DNA of 59,878 nucleotides, from the NCBI GenBank assembly GCA_036399695.1, contig DASWMP010000317.1, positions 1 to 59,878 of the forward strand, given 5' to 3'. A program made the translations under genes and the position numbers. The first letter of the stretch is position 1; every line of letters begins with the position of its first letter. The notes below the pieces were generated by a model. The model made no database searches. It saw nothing but the letters and a program-made list of their open reading frames with translations, and had not been told where the DNA came from. Of the stretch, positions 33,249 to 40,713 are shown in pieces. Source of the DNA: DASVEE01 sp036399695. Lineage in GTDB: Bacteria > Acidobacteriota > Thermoanaerobaculia > Gp7-AA8.

Positions 33249-34625
33249 TCAGCGGATGATCGCCACCACCAGCGTGACGTCATCCCCCTGCTCGACCTTG
33301 CCGCGGAACTGCTCCACGTCCTGGACGATGGCGTCGCGCAGCGACTCGGCGGTGGCACCGTCGTGGATGCGCACGATCTCGGCGAGACGATCCAGGCCGT
33401 AGACGTCCCCGGCGGCGTTCGCGGTCTCGTACACGCCGTCACTGTGGAGGACGAACACGTCGCCGGTGGCAAAGGGGAAGCGGAGCTGGGGGATCGTCAC
33501 GGGAAGGCGCACACCCAGAGGTGGGGCGAAGAGCTCGACCGGGGCGACGCTGCCGTCGCTGGCGCGGCGGAGGATCATCGGCGGGTGGGCGGCGCTGGCG
33601 AGGGTCGCCGTCTTACTCTCCCGGTCGAGCAGCAGGACGGCGACCGTGGCGAGCATGCGGCGGCGCGACGTCTGCGCCACGAGATCGTGCAGGCGCTGGA
33701 GCACGGCGGCCGGATCGGTCAGCGACTCGCGCAGCAGCGTGAACCCGCTGCGCAGGGACGCCAGCACGAGCCCGGCGGCCATCCCGTGGCCGGCCACGTC
33801 GCCGGAGACGAGGGCCACGCCGTCGCCGACGAGGAAGTAGTCGTAGTAGTCGCCGCCGACCTCCGTGGCCGGCAGGGAGACGCCGGCCAGGTCGACCCAG
33901 GCAAGATCCGGCGCGGCCTCGGGAAGCATGCTGATCTGGAGCTCGCGCGCGTACCGGAGCTCGTCGCGCATCCGGATCTGCTCGCGGGCGTGGCGGCGCC
34001 GGTCCGTCCAGTCGTTGACGATTTCCCGCCGGAGGCGGCGGGAGAAGAAGAGGACCACGGCCAGGACGGCGAGGTTCATCGCCGCGCTCCCGCCCCAGGT
34101 CCCGAGGCGCTGATGCCACGGCATGGGGGTGATGAGCCCCTGAAAGAGCGCCGCGGCCATCAGAAAACCGTGCAGGAGGAGGAACTCCGAGACGGCGAGG
34201 CGGAAGCCGATCAGGAACAGCGGAAAGATGATGGCCCAGGCGATCCACGACTCCGCCCGGTTCGGGAAGCTGATCAATTGGATGTACTGGACGACCGCGA
34301 AAATGCCGACGAACGCGCTGACATGCCTCCGCGCCAGCCGCGTCAGGCCGTAGTAAGCACGCGGGCGTGGCGGGCGGTCGAGCCGCCGCGCGTCGAGCGC
34401 CAGCAGAGCCATGATGATGAGCCAGACGAAGTTGCTCACCGCCAGGACGACCTGCTGCGGCGTTCCCGATCGCTCGTCCATCGCCGTGCCGAACTCGACG
34501 AAGGTAATGAAGAGGAAGAACGCCGTCAAAACCCAGAACCAGAGCAGGTTGCGTCCGTCGAACCGCCGCCGGATGGCAGCTTCGTCGGACGTACGGGCGA
34601 GCTCTTCGATCGAGAAGGATTCCAT
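33249..34625 (-). CDS. Membrane PP2C/SpoIIE-type serine phosphatase
   Basis: 458 residues. About six hydrophobic helices between 30 and 215 (LLWFWVLTAFFLFITFVEFG; AAMNLAVLAVVLFF), a coiled linker, then an RsbU/SpoIIE-like PPM phosphatase domain: ELQISMLPEAAP, VGGDYYDYF (metal Asp), LVSGDVAGHGMAAGL, LHSDGVYE and a final GDDVTLVVAIIR with the metal Asp. Such enzymes dephosphorylate anti-sigma-factor antagonists in partner-switching systems. No antagonist or anti-sigma gene is adjacent. ATG 34625 begins MESFSIEEL; the upstream open frame is a family C repeat. Confidence 0.88.
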   Translation of the reverse strand: MESFSIEELARTSDEAAIRRRFDGRNLLWFWVLTAFFLFITFVEFGTAMDERSGTPQQVVLAVSNFVWLIIMALLALDARRLDRPPRPRAYYGLTRLARRHVSAFVGIFAVVQYIQLISFPNRAESWIAWAIIFPLFLIGFRLAVSEFLLLHGFLMAAALFQGLITPMPWHQRLGTWGGSAAMNLAVLAVVLFFSRRLRREIVNDWTDRRRHAREQIRMRDELRYARELQISMLPEAAPDLAWVDLAGVSLPATEVGGDYYDYFLVGDGVALVSGDVAGHGMAAGLVLASLRSGFTLLRESLTDPAAVLQRLHDLVAQTSRRRMLATVAVLLLDRESKTATLASAAHPPMILRRASDGSVAPVELFAPPLGVRLPVTIPQLRFPFATGDVFVLHSDGVYETANAAGDVYGLDRLAEIVRIHDGATAESLRDAIVQDVEQFRGKVEQGDDVTLVVAIIR

Positions 34626-34643
34626 GGTTGAGGGGCATCCGTA

Positions 34644-34728
34644 ACGCGTTGTCCGTTGCCCGTTGCCCGTTGCCCGTTGTCCGTGGCGGAGCGGAGCCAG
34701 CGGACACAACGAGCAACGGACAACGCGT
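34644..34728. repeat. Family C heptad-arm palindrome, copy 3
   Basis: acgcgttgtccgttgc at one end and gcaacggacaacgcgt at the other are perfect inverses. The left arm has four cgttgcc/cgttgtc units. It lies in the divergent region between the phosphatase and parC genes. Confidence 0.85.
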
Positions 34729-34849
34729 CACGGGTTCTACGAGTAGTGGATTTACGTGGCCGGTGAGGCGGGGTTCTCCCGCCCGCTCGGCCGTGCGAAC
34801 TGCCGGCGCGTGCTGCATGTTATCTTCGCGCCCGCTGATCGAACCACCC

Positions 34850-37159
34850 ATGGCGAAGAAATCCCGTACAGACCAGACCTCCTTCACCCCGCCGCCGCCG
34901 ATGGCGCCCGACGTCGAGGCGCAGCCGGTCGCCGATTTCGCGCGCAAGGCGTACCTCGATTATTCGATGTACGTCATCCTGGACCGGGCACTGCCGCATC
35001 TGGCGGACGGCCTCAAGCCGGTCCAGCGCCGCATCATCTACGCGATGTCGGAGCTCGGCCTCGGCGCCAACTCCAAGCCGAAGAAATCAGCCCGCACCGT
35101 CGGCGACGTCATCGGCAAGTTCCACCCGCACGGCGACTCCGCCTGTTACGAGGCCATGGTGCTGATGGCGCAGTCGTTCTCGATGCGCTATCCGCTCATC
35201 GAAGGGCAGGGGAACTGGGGCTCGCCGGACGACCCGAAGTCGTTCGCGGCCATGCGCTATACCGAGGCGAAGCTGACGAAGTTCGCGGCGACGCTGCTCT
35301 CGGAGCTCGAGCAGGGGACGACGGAGTGGGGTCAGAACTTCGACGGCACGATGAAGGAGCCGCGCCTCCTGCCGTCCCGCCTCCCGCACGTTCTCCTCAA
35401 CGGCGCCTCGGGGATCGCGGTCGGCATGGCCACCGACATCCCGTCGCACAACCTCCGCGAGATCGTGAACGCCTGCATCGAGCTGCTCGACGATCCGGAG
35501 GCGACGCTCGCCCAGCTCACGAAGCACGTCAAGGGACCGGATTTCCCGACGGCGGGGGAGATCATCACCCCAGCCGCCGAGATCCGGGAGATGTACAAGA
35601 CGGGGAATGGCTCGATCCGCCAGCGCGCCATCTGGGAAGTCGAAGACGGCGAGATCGTCATCAGCGAGCTGCCGTATCAGGTCTCCGGCTCCAAGGTGCA
35701 GCAGCAGATCGCCCAGCAGATGCAGGCCAAGAAGCTGCCGATGGTGGAGGACCTTCGCGACGACTCCGACCGGGAGAGCCCGACGCGCATCGTGATCGTG
35801 CCGCGCTCGAACCGGGTCAACATCGACGAGCTGATGACGCATCTCTTCGCCACGACGGACCTGGAGAAGACGTACCGCGTCAACATGAACATGATCGGCC
35901 TCGACGGCCGGCCGCGGACGTACAACCTCCGCGACCTGCTCTCCGAGTGGCTGACGTTCCGGATCGAGACGGTCCGGCGCCGCCTGCAGCATCGGTACGA
36001 TCAGGTCAACTCGCGGATCCACATCCTCGACGGCTATCTCATCGCCTATCTGAACGTCGATGAGGTGATCCGCATCATCCGGACGGAGGACGAGCCGAAA
36101 CCCAAGCTGATGGCCCGCTTCAGCCTGTCGGATATCCAGGCGGAGTCGATCCTCGAGCTGAAGCTGCGTTTCCTCAACCGCCTCGAGGAGATGGAGATCC
36201 GCGGCGAGCAGGCCAAGCTCGAAGCGGAGCGGGCTGACCTGGAGAAGACGCTCGGCTCGCCGAAGCGGCTGCGCGGTAAGGTCCGCGAGGAGCTGCTGCG
36301 GGATGCCGAGGAGTTCGGCGACAAGCGCCGCTCGCCGATTGTGGAGCGCGACGCGGCGAAGGCGCTCGATCCGACGGCGCTGATTCCGTCGGAAGCCGTG
36401 ACGGTCGTCCTCTCGGAGAAAGGCTGGATCCGCGCCGGCAAGGGGCACGATCTCGATCCCTCGGCGCTGCAGTACAAAGGCGGCGACGCCTACCTGCACT
36501 CGGCGAAAGGGCGGAGCAATCAGCTCGCGGTGCTGCTCGACTCGACGGGACGCAGTTACTCGCTCCCGGCGCACGAGCTGCCTTCGGCCAAGAGCCACGG
36601 CGAGCCGCTGACGTCCTCCCTGACGCCGCCGCCGGGAGCGACGTTCGTCGCCGTGCTCATGGGCGATCCGGATGATCTCTACCTGCTGGCCACCGATGAC
36701 GGCTACGGTTTCGTTGCCCGGCTCGAGGACCTGATGACGCGCCTGAAGGCAGGCAAGTCGACCGTCAACGTCAACAAGGGAGCGACGCTCCTCCGCCCGC
36801 AGAAGCTGGGCGAGTACGAGACGGACCGCATCGCCGCCGCGTCATCGGAAGGAAAGCTGCTGGTCTTCGAAGCGGCGGAGCTCCCGATAATGGGCCGCGG
36901 CAAAGGGGTGCAGACGATCAAGGTGCACCGCACGCCGATCGCGCCGGAGAAGGTCGTGAGCGTGGCCGTCGTGGCGCGCGACGGGACGCTCATCGTGCAG
37001 GCCGGCAAGCGCCACACGAACCTGAAGCCGTCCGACCTCGAGGAGTACTTCGGGAAGCGCGCCGGCCGCGGCCTCAAGCTGCCCCGCGGCTTTCAGAACG
37101 TCTCGATCATCCGCCCCTGGACGGACCGGGACAGCCGTCTGCCGGACAACGTGAACTAG
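34850..37159 (+). CDS. parC: DNA topoisomerase IV subunit A
   Basis: 769 residues, near the proteobacterial ParC length. YLDYSMYVILDRALPHLADG, then the quinolone region HPHGDSACYEAMV with wild-type Ser and Glu, and the catalytic Tyr in AAMRYTEAKL. A coiled tower follows, and a C-terminal domain lacking the GyrA-box, which marks ParC rather than GyrA. ATG 34850 is the first reasonable start before the conserved region. Very similar in motifs to Pseudomonas/Xanthomonas ParC. Partner of the ParE upstream. Confidence 0.92.
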   Translation: MAKKSRTDQTSFTPPPPMAPDVEAQPVADFARKAYLDYSMYVILDRALPHLADGLKPVQRRIIYAMSELGLGANSKPKKSARTVGDVIGKFHPHGDSACYEAMVLMAQSFSMRYPLIEGQGNWGSPDDPKSFAAMRYTEAKLTKFAATLLSELEQGTTEWGQNFDGTMKEPRLLPSRLPHVLLNGASGIAVGMATDIPSHNLREIVNACIELLDDPEATLAQLTKHVKGPDFPTAGEIITPAAEIREMYKTGNGSIRQRAIWEVEDGEIVISELPYQVSGSKVQQQIAQQMQAKKLPMVEDLRDDSDRESPTRIVIVPRSNRVNIDELMTHLFATTDLEKTYRVNMNMIGLDGRPRTYNLRDLLSEWLTFRIETVRRRLQHRYDQVNSRIHILDGYLIAYLNVDEVIRIIRTEDEPKPKLMARFSLSDIQAESILELKLRFLNRLEEMEIRGEQAKLEAERADLEKTLGSPKRLRGKVREELLRDAEEFGDKRRSPIVERDAAKALDPTALIPSEAVTVVLSEKGWIRAGKGHDLDPSALQYKGGDAYLHSAKGRSNQLAVLLDSTGRSYSLPAHELPSAKSHGEPLTSSLTPPPGATFVAVLMGDPDDLYLLATDDGYGFVARLEDLMTRLKAGKSTVNVNKGATLLRPQKLGEYETDRIAAASSEGKLLVFEAAELPIMGRGKGVQTIKVHRTPIAPEKVVSVAVVARDGTLIVQAGKRHTNLKPSDLEEYFGKRAGRGLKLPRGFQNVSIIRPWTDRDSRLPDNVN

Positions 37160-37167
37160 ATCGACAG

Positions 37168-37240
37168 GACCGATGGGACGGATGGGACCTATGGGACAGA
37201 TGTGAACCCCAGAGGGTCCCATCTGTCCCATTGGTCCCAT
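37168..37240. repeat. Family D 9-mer-arm palindrome, copy 3
   Basis: Left arm gatgggacctatgggacaga, right arm gggtcccatctgtcccattg; 9-base units. Lies between convergent parC and the small peptide gene. Confidence 0.85.
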
Positions 37241-37261
37241 GGCTCCAAAAGGGGGCCGGGA

Positions 37262-37453
37262 TCAGGGCTTCGGGACGGTGATCTCGGAGGCGCCGTCCGT
37301 CAGGCTGCCGAGGCGGAAGATGCTGCTGATGATGCGCGCCATCCGCGAGGCGAACGACGGGCCTTCACCGGCGCGCGGCTTGGCCATCAGGGGAGCCGAG
37401 AGCGAGAGCATGGCGATGGTGAGCAGAACCGCGGCGGATTTGCGTTTGGACAT
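37262..37453 (-). CDS. Small secreted peptide, unknown function
   Basis: 63 residues: a clear signal peptide (MSKRKSAAVLLTIAMLSLSA, cleavage after PLMA) and a mature peptide of about 39 residues containing FASRMARIISSIFRLGSL, which would form a short cationic amphipathic helix. The ATG at 37453 has ggagaa 4 bases upstream. A leader of over 100 bases with alternative hairpins precedes it. I do not recognise a family. It may be a membrane-active or signalling peptide; that is a guess from composition only. Confidence 0.55.
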   Translation of the reverse strand: MSKRKSAAVLLTIAMLSLSAPLMAKPRAGEGPSFASRMARIISSIFRLGSLTDGASEITVPKP

Positions 37454-37513
37454 TACTTCTCCTTCCGATGCGATGCATCGTCTGCACGATTGAATTCGAG
37501 GGGAGAGGAAGAC

Positions 37514-37555
37514 CGTTTCCCTCAGCCGTAGGAGTGACGGAAACGATTGTTTCCC
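37514..37555 (-). ncRNA. Candidate attenuator in leader of small peptide gene
   Basis: On the minus strand three segments occur in order: GGGAAAC (37555-37549), CGTTTCC (37545-37539) and GGGAAACG (37521-37514). Segment 2 can pair with 1 (loop aatc) or with 3 (enclosing a ccgt/acgg hairpin), but not both. A TAAATT box lies at 37569-37564. The mutually exclusive pairing suggests conditional control. Confidence 0.35.
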
Positions 37556-37655
37556 TACCTCCAAATTTATCCCCTTCGGGAGCCATGGCTGTCGTGCGTC
37601 GCGGAGAGGTGCGTTCTCATCAAAACCCGGTGTGCCGGGGAACGTAACTAGTGAC

Positions 37656-38012
37656 GTGAACGGTCGAGTGGTCATGGGGTTCATCGGCGCCACCGCGTTA
37701 TTCATGGCCGGCGTGCTCTGGATGATGTTCTTCGTCGTCACCGTGGGGACGGACGAGCTGGTACTGGGCGTCGTGCTGTTGGGCCTGGCACTGGGACTCA
37801 CGCTGCTGGGTCTCGGCGCCTGGTGGGTGGCCCTTCGCCCTGACGAACGGGAGGAAGATCTGTTCGAAGGGGAGCGGGGGACAGGGACGGCAGTGGTCTT
37901 CGTCTGCGCCATCGCCCTGATCGCGTTCTTCGGCTGGAGCGCGATCCATGTGGATACCTGGACAGACATGTACAAAGGCTGGACGGAGTCCTCGACGAGG
38001 GTGCGGTACTGA
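37656..38012 (+). CDS. Small three-helix membrane protein
   Basis: 118 residues from GTG 37656; GTG 37632, GTG 37668 and ATG 37674 are alternative starts, and no Shine-Dalgarno sequence decides between them. Hydrophobic segments: FIGATALFMAGVLWMMFFVV, ELVLGVVLLGLALGLTLLG and TAVVFVCAIALIAFFGWSA, with a charged loop RPDEREEDLFEGER. The order resembles small inner-membrane proteins of unknown role. Upstream of lspA in the same direction with a 53-base gap containing a TACAAT box. Confidence 0.5.
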   Translation: MNGRVVMGFIGATALFMAGVLWMMFFVVTVGTDELVLGVVLLGLALGLTLLGLGAWWVALRPDEREEDLFEGERGTGTAVVFVCAIALIAFFGWSAIHVDTWTDMYKGWTESSTRVRY

Positions 38013-38045
38013 TTCGCGCTGCTGGTCCGCGCCTCGCGCGGCGAG

Positions 38046-38051
38046 TACAAT
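38046..38051 (+). promoter_or_regulatory. -10 box TACAAT of lspA
   Basis: TACAAT ends 14 bases before the lspA ATG, so the leader is expected to be about 8 bases, with no Shine-Dalgarno sequence. Confidence 0.4.
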
Positions 38052-38065
38052 CCGCCCCGCCCGCG

Positions 38066-38581
38066 ATGATCATCTCTTCCCGCCGTGCCGTTCTCTACTC
38101 CGCTGTCGTGATCGCGACCATCGCGCTCGATCTCTGGACCAAGCAGCTCGCCATCGCGCTGATCAAGCGGCCGACGGAGCATTTCGGCGGCATCCTCACG
38201 CTGCTCCTCACTGAGAATACCGGCGCCTTCCTCGGCCTCGGCGCGAACCTCTCGCCGACCCTCCGGACGCTGCTCTTCACGGTTGCCGTCGGGGCGGTCC
38301 TGATCGGTGTAGCGTTCGCCCTCGTGACGAACCGCTTCGACCGGCCCTCGGACTCCATCGCCGCTTCCTTCATCCTCGGCGGCGGCATCGCCAACCTGTA
38401 CGAGCGGATCGTGAATCAGGGGGGCGTCACGGACTTCCTTTATCTGGAGGCCGGTCCGCTGCACACGGGCGTCTTCAACGTTGCCGACATCGCCATCACG
38501 TTCGGTGTGATCTGGCTGTTCATCTCCGCGCTTCTTCCGCAGAAGAAGGCGCCGGAGAAGAACGCCGCAGCGGCTGAATGA
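38066..38581 (+). CDS. lspA: Lipoprotein signal peptidase
   Basis: 171 residues with four membrane helices. LspA marks: LDLWTKQLAI near 22, LTENTGAFLG near 49, LGGGIANLYERIVNQGGVTDF near 111 (catalytic Asp in VTDF; the usual DR is ER) and GVFNVADIAI near 149 (second catalytic Asp). It cleaves the signal peptide of diacylglyceryl-modified prolipoproteins, of which several are encoded in this window. C-terminal tail charged (PQKKAPEKNAAAAE). ATG 38066. Confidence 0.92.
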   Translation: MIISSRRAVLYSAVVIATIALDLWTKQLAIALIKRPTEHFGGILTLLLTENTGAFLGLGANLSPTLRTLLFTVAVGAVLIGVAFALVTNRFDRPSDSIAASFILGGGIANLYERIVNQGGVTDFLYLEAGPLHTGVFNVADIAITFGVIWLFISALLPQKKAPEKNAAAAE

Positions 38582-38600
38582 CGCCTGCTGGCCCGGCCCA

Positions 38601-38698
38601 GGGGAGACGATGGGACCTATGGGACAGATAGGACCTATGGGACAGATGGGGGCGCAGAGCCATAGGTCCCATCTGTCCCATAGGTCCCATCGTTCCCC
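38601..38698. repeat. Family D 9-mer-arm palindrome, copy 4
   Basis: Left arm ggggagacgatgggacctat extended by further gggacagat units, right arm tcccataggtcccatcg then ttcccc. The longest D copy. Lies between convergent lspA and the propeller gene. Confidence 0.85.
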
Positions 38699-38704
38699 GG
38701 GACG

Positions 38705-39658
38705 CTACTTCACGTAGGCCAAGCCATCGGGCTGCTCGCCCGTTTCCACCCATGCCGTGACTTCCAGCTTCGCCAGGTCGAGGGCGGCGACTTTGCGGGC
38801 GCCGGTGCAGGCGATGTAGGCGAACTTTCCCGTGTCGTCGATGATGATGCCGACCGGGTCCTCCGCGATCTGCACCTTGTTGATCAGCTCTTTCGTCGCC
38901 GCGTCGAAGACGAGGATCTCCTTGCTCGGGGCGTCGTTCACGAGGACGCGTTTACCGTCGGGCGTGAAGCGGAGGCGGATCGGGAGCTGGCCGCCGGCGA
39001 GCGTCTTCGTCACCTTGTCGGTGGCGGTGTCGATGACGGCGATGCCTCCGTCGCCCCTCTGCGCGGCCCAGACCTCCTTGCCGTCGGGGGAGACGTCGAT
39101 GCCTTCCGGACCTTTGCCGGTGGCGATCTGCGTCATCTTGAGCCGTCGTGGCCACTCGCCGAGCTCGAAAGACGTGACGGTGTCGCTGGCGATGTTCGCG
39201 GTGTAGACCTTCCGCTCGTCCGGCGTGACCGCGACCATGTGCGAGATCTCCTGCCCGGTACCGGCCAGCCAGTCGATCTGGTCTTTCGCCGGGTCGTAGC
39301 GGAAGACCGTCTTGCTGCCTTCGGTGGTCACGTAGAAGCGGCTGCCGACGGCCGCGAGTCCGTGCGGGCGGTAGAGGCCCGGCAGCGCGATGCGCCGCAG
39401 CTCCTTGCGCGCTTTCACGTCGATGAGCATCAGTGAGCTGCCGGGATTCGGACCGGTACCGTAGTTGGCGACGATGGCGAACGTGCCATCCGCCGTCGCC
39501 GCGACTTCGTGCGGCCCTTCGCCGGTGGGAATTGACGCGACGACTTTCATCGTCGCCGTATCGACGAACGAGAGCGTCGCATCGACTTTGTTCGTGACGA
39601 GCAGGGTGCCGGCCGAAGCCGGAAGCGCAGCCAGGAGCAGGACGGCGAGTCGTTTCAT
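38705..39658 (-). CDS. Secreted YVTN-type beta-propeller protein
   Basis: 317 residues with a signal peptide (MKRLAVLLLAALPASA). Seven-blade YVTN/NHL-like propeller with repeated blades: LLVTNKVDATLSFVDTATMK, VAATADGTFAIVANYG, YTANIASDTVTSFEL, GIDVSPDGKEVWAAQRGDGG, RFTPDGKRVLVNDAPSK and IIDDTGKFAYIACTG. Periplasmic or outer surface; such propellers bind ligands or partner enzymes and have no fixed reaction. ATG at 39658 begins the signal peptide. 74 bases downstream of the FRG gene on the same strand. Confidence 0.85.
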   Translation of the reverse strand: MKRLAVLLLAALPASAGTLLVTNKVDATLSFVDTATMKVVASIPTGEGPHEVAATADGTFAIVANYGTGPNPGSSLMLIDVKARKELRRIALPGLYRPHGLAAVGSRFYVTTEGSKTVFRYDPAKDQIDWLAGTGQEISHMVAVTPDERKVYTANIASDTVTSFELGEWPRRLKMTQIATGKGPEGIDVSPDGKEVWAAQRGDGGIAVIDTATDKVTKTLAGGQLPIRLRFTPDGKRVLVNDAPSKEILVFDAATKELINKVQIAEDPVGIIIDDTGKFAYIACTGARKVAALDLAKLEVTAWVETGEQPDGLAYVK

Positions 39659-39732
39659 ACGCGCATGATGCACGTGCACACGCAGCCGCTGCAGGCGATG
39701 TGACGAGCGGCCGGATTCGTGTGATGAGTGCG

Positions 39733-40506
39733 CTACTTACGTGTCGTGAAGTAGCGTTTGAGCCATTGACTGAGGCCGTCGAGGCCGGGGAAGAGGACGC
39801 GCTCGGTGATGTTGGCCTGATCGAGTTTGTCGCGGATCTCCCACTTCAGCTCTGCCGGGATGATGATGCGGCGGTAGGCGTTTTCGCGCCGTTCGAGGAG
39901 GTCGCGAAGTGAGAGCCGCTCGTCCGACGGGAGCGAGAAGAGGGCGAACTGGTTGACGATGCGCTCGTCCAGGGAGGGCGGCTCGAAAAAGGCGACGAAG
40001 TCCTCCCCGAGGGCGTCGAATTCCTCGAGAGAGCGGGCCACGCGCTCGAGCATCTCGGTCGAGAAGAGGTTCACGCCCTCCTCGTCCAGCATCTTCCGGA
40101 GCGGGGTGGGGAGCAGGGCGTTCGTCTTGCGGTAATCGACGCACCAGATCGAGCCGTCTTCGTCGAAGTTGCGGAAATCGTGCGTGGCGAAGTGCATGGC
40201 CACGTAGGGGGAGTAGGACCAGTCGAGGATGCGCGTCGGCAGTCCGTGGTGCTTGGCAAGGGAGAGCCAGTTCCAGACGGAGTCGCCATGGACGGCGTTG
40301 CGCAGGGCGTACTTGCGGAAACTGCTCAGGAGATGCTTTTCCTGCGCCTCGAAGCCGCCGGCCTGGAGGCTCGTCTCCAGCCCATGCGACGGGCGGGGGA
40401 CGCCGCGGTAGACGTAAGTCGAACGGTGCCGGGCGAGGTTCGGCTGCCAGGTGTTCTCGAAGACCGCTTCCTGCAGCTCGATCCATGATGAGACGCGCAA
40501 CTCCAT
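39733..40506 (-). CDS. FRG domain protein
   Basis: 257 residues. The FRG domain is at about 20-100 and onward: STYVYRGVPRPSHGLETSL carries the Arg-Gly core, followed by WLSLAKHHGLPTRILDWSYS (the family HxGxPTRLLDWS segment) and PYVAMHFAT. Function of FRG domains is not established; the conserved His/Asp/Arg suggest an enzyme, and they occur in phage, defence and plasmid genes. No signal peptide. The frame upstream of ATG 40506 is a family A repeat. No defence neighbours are visible. Confidence 0.85.
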   Translation of the reverse strand: MELRVSSWIELQEAVFENTWQPNLARHRSTYVYRGVPRPSHGLETSLQAGGFEAQEKHLLSSFRKYALRNAVHGDSVWNWLSLAKHHGLPTRILDWSYSPYVAMHFATHDFRNFDEDGSIWCVDYRKTNALLPTPLRKMLDEEGVNLFSTEMLERVARSLEEFDALGEDFVAFFEPPSLDERIVNQFALFSLPSDERLSLRDLLERRENAYRRIIIPAELKWEIRDKLDQANITERVLFPGLDGLSQWLKRYFTTRK

Positions 40507-40550
40507 GCGTCGGCGGGTGGTGCAAGAGTCGTGAAAGCGGAGGGGGGGCG

Positions 40551-40650
40551 GTTTTGGTTTTTGGTTGTTGGTTTTTGGTTTTGGTGCTTTGCAGCACGAC
40601 CGCTGCCCGCGGGGCCGGAGCACCGACAACCAAAAACCAACAACCAAAAA
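40551..40650. repeat. Family A heptad-arm palindrome, copy 3
   Basis: ggttttt/ggttgtt units on the left, ccaaaaa/ccaacaa on the right, with an inner ggtgctttgc...ggagcacc core. Lies between FRG and the giant repeat gene. Confidence 0.85.
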
Positions 40651-40662
40651 CATCCAAAACAG

Positions 40663-40688
40663 AAAGGGCGCTCTTGCGAGCGCCCTTT
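40663..40688 (-). terminator. Intrinsic terminator of the giant repeat gene
   Basis: An 11-bp stem aaagggcgctc / gagcgcccttt with loop ttgc. On the minus strand it is followed by ctgtttt, on the plus strand by cgtttt, so it may work in both directions. It lies 25 bases after the stop of the 1895-residue gene. Confidence 0.8.
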
Positions 40689-40713
40689 CGTTTTGCTGCT
40701 GTGGAGCGGAGGT

